Shown: in pieces, positions 1 to 4,699 of the stretch
Layout of the letters: each line of letters opens with the position of its first letter
Position numbering within the stretch: position 1 is the stretch's first letter
Assembly: GCA_947581845.1 (NCBI GenBank)
Contig: CANPVY010000272.1
Span: 1 to 6,239, forward strand
Length of the DNA: 6,239 nt
DNA from: an uncultured bacterium
Lineage (GTDB): Bacteria; Gemmatimonadota; Gemmatimonadetes; Palauibacterales; KS3-K002
Direction: 5' to 3'
Translations under genes and position numbers: made by a program
The notes under the pieces: generated by a model
Seen by the model: the letters and a program-made list of their open reading frames with translations, nothing else
The model's database searches: none
What the model was told of the DNA's origin: nothing

Positions 1-1636
1 CGGGCGAGTCCCGCAGGGCAACGGCATCGCCTACGACGCCGGCGAGTACGCCGACATCCCGGAGAACACGACGATCCTGGGAGCGGCCAAGATCACCGGC
101 CGGACCGCGGGCGGCTGGTCCGTCGGGGTTCTCGACGCGGTCACGCGCCGGGAGCACGCCACGGTTATGCGATCGGACAGCTCTCGTTCGCGCGTTGAGG
201 TCGAGCCGTTCTCCAACTATTTCGTGGGGCGCCTCGCGAAGGATTTCCGTGAAGGCAATCTGCAGGTGGGTGGCATGTTCACGTCGGTGGTGCGCGACCT
301 GGGTAACGCGGCGCTCAGGAGCCGCCTCAACAGCCATGCGGAGGCTCTGGGCCTGGAGTCCGAGCTCTGGTGGGACCAGCGCACCTACCGCCTGGCAACG
401 AGCCTCGCCGTTTCGCAGATCGCGGGCGACTCGAGCGCGATCCTGCGTGCGCAGCAGTCGAGCGCGCGCTACTTCCAGCGGCCGGACCGCCGGCACGGCG
501 GCAACGGGCTGTTCACCGATGCGTACGATCCCTCTCTCACCGTGATGCGCGGCTTCGCCGCCTACGCGCGGCTGTCGAAGGAATCGGGCGACTGGCTGGG
601 TGAGATCTCCGCCAACATCCGCAGTCCCGGGTTCGAGGTGAACGATCTGTCATTCCTCACACGCGCCGACTACGTCTGGATGAACGCGAACGTTGCCCGG
701 CTATTCACGAAGCCGAGGGGCATCTATCGCTCGATGGCTTTCATTGCAGGTGGCCAACAGCAGTTCAACTTCGATGGCGATCTCACGGATCGACAGGTTC
801 AGGGATTCTTCGAGATCGAGTTCCCCAACTATTGGGACTTCGCCAGCTTCTGGATCCATCGCTTCCCGGTGTTCGACGACCGGCTCACACGCGGCGGACC
901 TGTCGTACGGCGCCCGGCTCTCGACTTCTTCTTCTTCCAGGTGTCCACCGACTCGCGCAAGAACCTGGTGTTGAGCACGGAGCCGAGCTACGGATGCAAT
1001 ACGGAAGGTGCGTGCGACTATTCCGTCAACCTGGGCATCACTTACCGGCCCGCCTCGAACGTGTCAATCAGTCTCGGCCCGATGTTGGAGCACGGCGGAT
1101 CGTCGGCGCAGTACGTGACCGCCGTGGACGACCCGACAGCGGCCGCCTTTTACGGCAGGCGCTACGTGTTCGCCGACCTCAGGCAGAACACCATCTCGAT
1201 GAACACGCGGCTCAACGTGACGTTCACGCCGACGCTCACGCTCGAGGTCTTTGCCCAGCCGCTGATCTCGAGCGTGCGGCACACGAACTTCAAGGAGTTC
1301 GATGCGCCGCGTCGGCTGGCGAAGAGCGTTTACGGTGAGGACATCGGTACCATCACTCGAGACGGAAGCTCGTACAGCGTCGATCCGGACGGCAGCGGTC
1401 CGGCCGAGGTGTTCAGCTTCGACGATCCCGACTTCAACTTCCGCTCGCTGCGCGGGAATGCGGTACTGCGCTGGGAATTCCACCCGGGCTCCACGCTGTA
1501 CCTGGTCTGGACTCAGTCACGGAGCGACACCGCGCCGGTCGGCAACATGGACTTCGACCGTGACGTGCGCGCGCTGTTCGACACACACGCGGACAACATC
1601 TTCCTGCTCAAGGTCAACTACTGGCTGGGATTGTAG
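1..1636 (+). CDS. DUF5916 domain outer-membrane-type protein, C-terminal part (5' truncated by window edge)
   Basis: The frame is open from base 2 and continues without a stop to TAG at 1634-1636, giving 544 visible residues. The ATG at 167 is internal, because typical DUF5916 sequence lies upstream of it: a GRVPQG segment near the left edge, then the block ILGAAKITGRTAGGW and its continuation SVGVLDAVT at visible residues 25-48. From family knowledge, DUF5916 proteins carry an N-terminal carbohydrate-binding family-9-like domain after a signal peptide and end in a region predicted to be an outer-membrane beta-barrel; both the signal and the N-terminal domain would lie off the window. The visible part has alternating, aromatic-rich strands (for example LDFFFFQV) and ends in a strand-like FLLKVNYWLGL, as expected for a barrel. 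Cys332 and Cys338 (visible numbering) sit six residues apart in a likely loop and could form a disulfide. The cellular function of the family is unknown. The stop lies 10 bp from that of the convergent DUF4349 gene, and no terminator is visible after it. Confidence 0.9.
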   Translation, partial: GRVPQGNGIAYDAGEYADIPENTTILGAAKITGRTAGGWSVGVLDAVTRREHATVMRSDSSRSRVEVEPFSNYFVGRLAKDFREGNLQVGGMFTSVVRDLGNAALRSRLNSHAEALGLESELWWDQRTYRLATSLAVSQIAGDSSAILRAQQSSARYFQRPDRRHGGNGLFTDAYDPSLTVMRGFAAYARLSKESGDWLGEISANIRSPGFEVNDLSFLTRADYVWMNANVARLFTKPRGIYRSMAFIAGGQQQFNFDGDLTDRQVQGFFEIEFPNYWDFASFWIHRFPVFDDRLTRGGPVVRRPALDFFFFQVSTDSRKNLVLSTEPSYGCNTEGACDYSVNLGITYRPASNVSISLGPMLEHGGSSAQYVTAVDDPTAAAFYGRRYVFADLRQNTISMNTRLNVTFTPTLTLEVFAQPLISSVRHTNFKEFDAPRRLAKSVYGEDIGTITRDGSSYSVDPDGSGPAEVFSFDDPDFNFRSLRGNAVLRWEFHPGSTLYLVWTQSRSDTAPVGNMDFDRDVRALFDTHADNIFLLKVNYWLGL

Positions 1637-1646
1637 GAGCGAGCGG

Positions 1647-2747
1647 CTATGACCGGGACTCCGACCCAGCCCCGCTGCGACTGCCGCGGCGCCGCCGGAC
1701 CCAGCGCCTGGACCAGACCACCACGATCGCCAGGATCGCCAACGGGGCGAGGTAGCCGAGTCCGCTGATCCCCCAAGCGATCATCCTCATGAAGTTATCG
1801 CCAGCACGCACAATGGCCCGCGCGATTCGCCCCCGCGCCGGCGGCGACGGCCGTGCGACCACCACAGGATACGGTTCGTGGAAGACGATCTGCAGCAGCG
1901 ACCAGGCTGCCTCGCTCTCCAAGTCCTGCAGCTGGCTCTCATACCGTTCGACCTGCTCCCGCACACGTGCCAGCTCGCGCTCGACGCCCAGCAGTTCCTG
2001 CAGCGTCCCCGCTCGCTCGTCGAGCATGCGAAGGAGCCGCTCTTCCAGTCGGCGCACATTCCGCAGCCGCACATCCAAGTCTTCCGCCTGCTCCCGCGCC
2101 TCGCGCTCGGAGACGCTGAGACGCTCCAGCACACCCAGCGCCAGTACGCGCTCCAGAGCCGCGTTCAAGCGCGATTCTGGAATCCGCAGGCTCATGCTGG
2201 TACGCCGCGTTTGCCGCGCTCCCGCCGTATGCGCGAAGCGTTCGACGCGGCCGCCCAGGTCGGCAGCGACCTCACGGATCCGTGCGGCCGTGCTGTCCAC
2301 GTCCTCAACCTCCAGGGTGACCTCGGCCCGGCGGACCAGCATGGGATCACGCGCCGGGCGCGCCGCACGGAGCGCCAGGCCCGGCTCCTCGAACGTGCTG
2401 GGCGTGAAAGTCTCCTCGACCGCAGCGACTGCCTCCGGCACGAGCTCGAAATCCACCTGCGTGGCGCCAGCCTCCCGCAGGATCACACCGGTGTGGCGAG
2501 TCGTGCGGTAGCCCTCCGCTTCCGCCACGATGTCGTAGCGTCCAGGCGGAACCGCCTGGATAGCGTAGCGGCCCTCCTCGTCCGTCAACGTTCCGCGGCC
2601 CGTGCCCTCCACGTAGACCCGAACGCCGACCACTGGCCAACCTGTGCCCGCCTCGCTGACAAGGCCTATCACGCCGGGCCGGGCGTCGCCGCCGCAGGCC
2701 ACGAGCACGGCAAGCAGAACGGCTACAATGGGTGCGCTTCGACTCAT
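1647..2747 (-). CDS. Lipoprotein with CarboxypepD_reg-like domain fused to DUF4349 (coiled coil plus C-terminal membrane helix)
   Basis: The protein has 366 residues. I chose the ATG at 2747 because an AAGGGAG Shine-Dalgarno lies 7 nt upstream and the product then opens with a lipoprotein signal (MSRSAPIVAVLLAVLVAC, lipobox LVAC, lipidated Cys18). The frame stays open for 85 more codons upstream, but these are Arg/Pro-rich with no signal. Residues about 25-103 resemble a carboxypeptidase-regulatory-like beta-sandwich (TLTDEEGRYAIQAVPPGRYD, then a GY turn). Residues about 135-345 match DUF4349: RDPMLVRRAEVTLEVEDVD, a LRIPESRLNAAL block, then a heptad-rich coiled coil at about 213-283 containing ELLGVERELARVREQVERYE. 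A hydrophobic helix at about 326-345 (LAPLAILAIVVVW) is followed by a strongly basic RRWVRRRRG tail, so the C-terminus should face the cytoplasm. The protein may therefore be anchored at both ends, by lipid and by helix, most simply in the cytoplasmic membrane. The function of DUF4349 is unknown; an envelope sensing or scaffolding role would be a guess. Confidence 0.9.
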   Translation of the reverse strand: MSRSAPIVAVLLAVLVACGGDARPGVIGLVSEAGTGWPVVGVRVYVEGTGRGTLTDEEGRYAIQAVPPGRYDIVAEAEGYRTTRHTGVILREAGATQVDFELVPEAVAAVEETFTPSTFEEPGLALRAARPARDPMLVRRAEVTLEVEDVDSTAARIREVAADLGGRVERFAHTAGARQTRRTSMSLRIPESRLNAALERVLALGVLERLSVSEREAREQAEDLDVRLRNVRRLEERLLRMLDERAGTLQELLGVERELARVREQVERYESQLQDLESEAAWSLLQIVFHEPYPVVVARPSPPARGRIARAIVRAGDNFMRMIAWGISGLGYLAPLAILAIVVVWSRRWVRRRRGSRSGAGSESRS

Positions 2748-2754
2748 ACTGGGA

Positions 2755-2761
2755 CTCCCTT
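2755..2761 (-). promoter_or_regulatory. Ribosome binding site deciding the DUF4349 start
   Basis: On the minus strand AAGGGAG lies 7 nt before the ATG at 2747. It separates the real start from the 85-codon upstream extension of the same frame, which reaches to 3002 and encodes no signal peptide. Confidence 0.75.
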
Positions 2762-2773
2762 GGCGTCGAGACC

Positions 2774-2820
2774 CGGCCGCGCCGCTCCGTACACCCCTGA
2801 TCCGTCTCACAGCGCGGCCG
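2774..2820. repeat. 9-bp perfect inverted repeat in the DUF4349 leader
   Basis: CGGCCGCGC at 2774-2782 is the exact reverse complement of GCGCGGCCG at 2812-2820, with 29 nt between them. If the leftward promoter lies near 2848, the arms fall in the 5' leader of the DUF4349 mRNA and could pair into a GC-only stem ending about 26 nt before the start codon. It could also be chance in GC-rich DNA. Confidence 0.45.
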
Positions 2821-2847
2821 AGAAATGGGAAGACCTGCCTACGTTGT

Positions 2848-2853
2848 ATGATA
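2848..2853 (-). promoter_or_regulatory. Weak -10 candidate for the DUF4349 gene
   Basis: On the minus strand this reads TATCAT, five of six matches to TATAAT, which would start transcription about 95 nt before the start codon. No good -35 hexamer sits 16-18 nt upstream (the 17-nt position reads GTGCGT), so the call rests on the -10 alone. The same bases read TATGAT on the plus strand at 2847-2852, also without a -35. Confidence 0.3.
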
Positions 2854-2949
2854 GGCGGTTGAGGTCGCTGACGCACCGAGAGCCTCGGGCACCCTGACTC
2901 GCAGCTCAGCCAGGGACGCAGACGCGGCGAACCGCGCCGAAGCTCGTGA

Positions 2950-2961
2950 ACGAGAGGTATC
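2950..2961 (+). repeat. 12-nt upstream motif, copy 1
   Basis: ACGAGAGGTATC lies 24 nt upstream of the -35 of the DUF4412 promoter. An identical 12-mer lies on the minus strand at 6165-6176, upstream of the serine hydrolase gene. Both copies read in the direction of the downstream gene. Confidence 0.35.
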
Positions 2962-2984
2962 AGGCCCACCGTCGCAGCAAGGCG

Positions 2985-3013
2985 TTGACGGGTACCAGGC
3001 ACCCTGCTATAGA
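2985..3013 (+). promoter_or_regulatory. Strong sigma70-type promoter for the DUF4412 gene
   Basis: TTGACG (2985-2990) and TATAGA (3008-3013) are separated by exactly 17 nt, and TGC directly precedes the -10, giving an extended -10 element. The predicted start of transcription is near 3020, leaving a leader of about 59 nt before the ATG at 3079. It is the best promoter in the window and argues against the GTG at 3025 as the translation start, since that would leave almost no leader. Confidence 0.75.
2990..3004. promoter_or_regulatory. Near-perfect 15-bp dyad in the promoter spacer (operator candidate)
   Basis: GGGTACC-A-GGCACCC is an inverted repeat with one mismatch in seven arm positions. 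It lies between the -35 and -10 hexamers of the DUF4412 promoter, so a protein bound there would compete with RNA polymerase. The 17-nt spacer is normal, which argues against a MerR-type mechanism (those use 19-20 nt spacers). No regulator gene is in the window to pair it with. Confidence 0.4.
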
Positions 3014-3069
3014 TCGGGCCGCGAGTGCTGCCAGGTGCGCTCGCGTTTTTCCTGTATCAACGGTACCTC

Positions 3070-3074
3070 GGAGG
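3070..3074 (+). promoter_or_regulatory. Ribosome binding site deciding the DUF4412 start
   Basis: GGAGG ends 4 nt before the ATG at 3079. The spacing is short but workable, and the site supports this start over the in-frame GTG at 3025, because the signal peptide begins at this ATG. Confidence 0.7.
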
Positions 3075-3078
3075 CCCC

Positions 3079-3954
3079 ATGAAGCTATCACCTCTTTACC
3101 TGCTGGCCGCGCTGCTGGTCCTCGCGCCCGCCCTGCCCGGTCCCTCTTGGGCACAGGGCTTCGAGGGCACGATCACGACCCGTCAGATCACCGTGAGTGA
3201 GGGTGCCCTATTGGAGATCCTCTACGGCGAGGAGGAGGTGGAGGAGGAACCGAGCCTCGACGCTGAGAGCATCTTCGCGATCCCGCTGGAGCGCGTCCTC
3301 AGCCTCGCCGGCTCACTGAGCGACGAAATCCATGTCAGTGAGATCACCTTCTCGATCAAGGGCACGAAGATGCGCATGGACAGCGACGATGAAGAGGAGA
3401 TGCCCGGCTACGCGTTGCTCGATTTCGCTGCGGGCAGCTTCCAGCTGGTCCAGCCGTCGGAGATGATCTACATCGAGTGGACGAAAGAGGATTTCGAGGA
3501 GCTGCAGGCGATGATGCCGGCCATGGAGGAGGGAGAGACAACCCCGAGCGCACAGGTCCGTCCTCTCGGGGTGACGAAACAGATCAACGGCATGGACTGC
3601 AGCGCCTACGAGATCAAGCTGGAGGACGCGACTACGATCGCTTGGGTCACGGAGGAACTCCGGGACCTGGTCACAGCGTTCCGCGAGTTCGAGACCCGCA
3701 TGCAGGGCATGGGCATGTTCGAGGAGGAGGATGAGAGCACCGAAACCCTCTTCCTCGTGGCAGAGCACGGCTTCCCGGTGATGGAGCAGACGCTGACCAC
3801 GTACAGCATGTTCGGCGGGGTCGAATACGACGTTCAGGAGGTGGTCGCGGTGGAACGCGAGCCGCTATCGGCGAGCCTGTTCACTGTCCCGTCCGACTAC
3901 GAGCGGCGAAGCTTCCTGGACATGATGCGGATGTTCATGCCGGAGCGGAAGTAA
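3079..3954 (+). CDS. Secreted DUF4412-type protein, acidic and Met-rich
   Basis: The protein has 291 residues. The ATG at 3079 follows GGAGG and opens a Sec signal peptide (MKLSPLYLLAALLVLAPALP then GPSWA) with likely cleavage after Ala25 (SWA before QG). The mature protein begins GFEGTITTRQ, and it contains FSIKGTKMRMD (about 91-101), LLDFAAGSFQLVQPSEMIYIEW (about 113-134), INGMDCSAYEIK (169-180) and a closing LFTVPSDYERR (268-277). This order of features fits DUF4412-type periplasmic proteins of unknown function. Unusual are the acidic runs EEEVEEE (51-57), DDEEE (103-107) and EEEDE (215-219), and the Met clusters at 145-149 (MMPAM), 208-213 (MQGMGM) and 282-287 (MMRMFM). Cys174 is the only cysteine, so no internal disulfide is possible. 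The protein probably sits in the periplasm or is loosely envelope-associated. Its own promoter lies just upstream and another promoter precedes the next gene, so it seems to be a single-gene unit. Confidence 0.8.
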   Translation: MKLSPLYLLAALLVLAPALPGPSWAQGFEGTITTRQITVSEGALLEILYGEEEVEEEPSLDAESIFAIPLERVLSLAGSLSDEIHVSEITFSIKGTKMRMDSDDEEEMPGYALLDFAAGSFQLVQPSEMIYIEWTKEDFEELQAMMPAMEEGETTPSAQVRPLGVTKQINGMDCSAYEIKLEDATTIAWVTEELRDLVTAFREFETRMQGMGMFEEEDESTETLFLVAEHGFPVMEQTLTTYSMFGGVEYDVQEVVAVEREPLSASLFTVPSDYERRSFLDMMRMFMPERK

Positions 3955-3959
3955 CGCGC

Positions 3960-4005
3960 GTCGTGCCCGGTCGCCGCTGACGCGGCAACAACACGACCGC
4001 CGGGC
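3960..4005 (+). terminator. Nested or alternative hairpins after the DUF4412 gene (possible terminator)
   Basis: Six bases after the stop, GTCGTG (3960-3965) can pair with CACGAC (3992-3997), enclosing a GCCGC-TGAC-GCGGC hairpin (3973-3986). GCCCGG (3965-3970) can instead pair with CCGGGC (4000-4005). The two outer pairings cross and compete. No T tract follows, so this is not a classical intrinsic terminator, though GC-rich organisms often lack one. Confidence 0.35.
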
Positions 4006-4012
4006 GCAGCCA

Positions 4013-4039
4013 GGGTGAGCGCCAGCAGTACTGGCACCC
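4013..4039 (+). terminator. Bulged hairpin between the DUF4412 and DUF4440 genes
   Basis: GGGT (4013-4016) pairs with ACCC (4036-4039), and inside a 4-nt bulge GCCAG (4021-4025) pairs with CTGGC (4031-4035) around the loop CAGTA. That gives nine base pairs, lying upstream of the promoter at 4058. There is no T tract. It could help end the DUF4412 transcript; the embedded palindrome CAGTACTG (4026-4033) could also be a protein site. Confidence 0.3.
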
Positions 4040-4057
4040 CAACCATGCCCGAAACCC

Positions 4058-4086
4058 TTGCCTGTCGACCCGTTGCGTGGCATAGT
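4058..4086 (+). promoter_or_regulatory. Probable promoter of the NTF2-like lipoprotein gene
   Basis: TTGCCT (4058-4063) and CATAGT (4081-4086) are 17 nt apart, each matching four of six consensus bases, and TGG precedes the -10 as an extended element. The architecture repeats that of the promoter at 2985-3013. Transcription would start near 4093, giving a leader of about 34 nt. The in-frame ATG at 4055-4060 region cannot be the start if this promoter is right, since it would lie upstream of the transcript. Confidence 0.55.
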
Positions 4087-4114
4087 GGCGGATAGCCCAG
4101 TCACCAAAATAACT

Positions 4115-4120
4115 GGAGGT
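4115..4120 (+). promoter_or_regulatory. Ribosome binding site deciding the NTF2-like lipoprotein start
   Basis: GGAGGT, a near-ideal Shine-Dalgarno, lies 6 nt before the ATG at 4127. It picks this codon over in-frame starts as far upstream as 4058, and the lipoprotein signal begins here. Confidence 0.8.
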
Positions 4121-4126
4121 ATCGAG

Positions 4127-4609
4127 ATGAAGGCGCGATCCGTGCTACTCGCCGTGCTGTCGCTCGCACTCGTGAGCCTGGCCTGCCAGCCGCCGGCCGC
4201 TGAGGTGGGCCAACTCAGTGAAGCAGACGAGGCGGCGATCCAGGCCGTCGTCGATGATCTCATGGAGGCCGAGTTGGCCGGCGATTGGGAAGCGATGTAC
4301 GCGACGTTTACCGATGACGTGGTGGCGATGCCGGCGAACCAGCCCGCGCTGGAGGGGCTGGCCGCGTACCGGGAGTGGATCGAGCCGCTGGATGTCGGCG
4401 TCTCGGAGCTGTCGGTGGCGGTGGCCGAGATCGATGGCCGCGGCGATCTGGCCTACGTGCGCGGGACCTACAGCGAGACCTACACGGTCGGAGAGGGTGA
4501 GCCGATTGAAGAGCAGGGCAAGTACCTCTTCATTCTGAAGAAGCAGGCGGACGGTTCCTGGCGCTTCGCGATCACCATATCGAACTCGAATCTGCCGGCT
4601 GCGGAGTAG
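4127..4609 (+). CDS. Small NTF2-like (DUF4440/SnoaL-like) lipoprotein
   Basis: The protein has 160 residues. The start follows GGAGGT and opens a lipoprotein signal, MKARSVLLAVLSLALVSLAC, with lipobox SLAC and lipidated Cys20. Residues about 30-156 have the layout of a DUF4440/SnoaL-like NTF2 fold: an opening helix (LSEADEAAIQAVVDDLMEAE), the typical AGDWEAMYATFTDDVVAMPA segment (51-70) in which the AGDW turn leads into the second helix, then beta strands including DLAYVRGTYSETYTV (107-121) and a closing GKYLFILKKQADGSWRFAI (131-149) ahead of a short ISNSNLP strand. The length suits a single cone-shaped domain tethered to a membrane. Members of this superfamily bind small molecules or act as isomerases or hydrolases, but no catalytic set can be assigned here, so the ligand is unknown. 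The gene has its own probable promoter and converges on the serine hydrolase gene across a 90-bp gap with a strong hairpin. Confidence 0.85.
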   Translation: MKARSVLLAVLSLALVSLACQPPAAEVGQLSEADEAAIQAVVDDLMEAELAGDWEAMYATFTDDVVAMPANQPALEGLAAYREWIEPLDVGVSELSVAVAEIDGRGDLAYVRGTYSETYTVGEGEPIEEQGKYLFILKKQADGSWRFAITISNSNLPAAE

Positions 4610-4626
4610 CGTTCGGCGCTGGCAGC

Positions 4627-4672
4627 GCGATGCGAGCGGGGCGGCCCCGATGGGGCTGCCCCGCCGCATCGC
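4627..4672. terminator. Long near-perfect hairpin between convergent genes, probable bidirectional terminator
   Basis: GCGATGCG (4627-4634) pairs fully with CGCATCGC (4665-4672). After one bulged A (4635), GCGGGGC (4636-4642) pairs with GCCCCGC (4658-4664), then a G-U pair and GCCCC (4644-4648) with GGGGC (4652-4656) close a 3-nt GAT loop. About 21 pairs with one bulge lie in 46 nt, starting 17 nt after the stop of the NTF2-like gene and ending 27 nt before the stop of the opposing serine hydrolase gene. There is no T tract on either strand, so termination is inferred from position and strength alone. Confidence 0.55.
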
Positions 4673-4699
4673 TGACGTCTCGTCTCGAGCCGCTGCCGC

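Larger units (their letters stand above)
2748..3078. other. Divergent intergenic region between the DUF4349 and DUF4412 genes (331 bp)
   Basis: I see no gene here. The open frames crossing it are the upstream extension of the DUF4349 frame on the minus strand and a GTG-started 18-codon extension (3025) of the DUF4412 frame; neither has support. The right side holds the strong rightward promoter at 2985-3013. The left side holds the presumed DUF4349 leader with a 9-bp inverted repeat and a weak leftward -10 candidate. Small hairpins are also present: CCCTG 2892-2896 with CAGGG 2911-2915; CGCGG-CGAA-CCGCG at 2923-2936; and CTCGT-GA-ACGAG at 2943-2954. Such short stems are common by chance in GC-rich DNA. 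Confidence 0.7.

Noticed and set aside
1064..1483. Minus-strand open frame inside the DUF5916 gene (139 codons), and similar ones at 3313-3768 and 4145-4669
   Set aside because: They lie antisense to well-supported genes, are rich in Arg/His/Leu as expected from GC-rich shadow frames, and show no domain or ribosome binding site.
167..1636. ATG at 167 as the true start of the DUF5916 gene
   Set aside because: The frame is open to the left edge and residues encoded upstream of 167 match the family, so the gene is truncated by the window.
1878..2897. Long plus-strand open frame (339 codons) opposite the DUF4349 gene
   Set aside because: It is the antisense shadow of a well-matched DUF4349 coding region; its product is low-complexity, lacks recognisable domains and has no Shine-Dalgarno support.
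2748..3002. 85-codon upstream extension of the DUF4349 frame, starting at 3002
   Set aside because: It is Arg/Pro-rich with no signal sequence, while the internal ATG at 2747 has AAGGGAG upstream and begins a lipoprotein signal.
2991..3067. GGTACC repeated at 2991-2996 and 3062-3067 as a paired regulatory site
   Set aside because: A 6-bp palindrome also occurs inside coding DNA near 1347; without longer similarity the pair is probably chance. Only the larger dyad at 2990-3004 was kept.
3025..3078. GTG start at 3025 for the DUF4412 gene
   Set aside because: It lies about 5 nt after the predicted transcription start and has no good Shine-Dalgarno; the ATG at 3079 follows GGAGG and begins a clean signal peptide.
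4058..4126. Earlier in-frame start at 4058 for the NTF2-like lipoprotein
   Set aside because: It falls on the -35 hexamer of the probable promoter and would bury the lipoprotein signal behind 23 residues.
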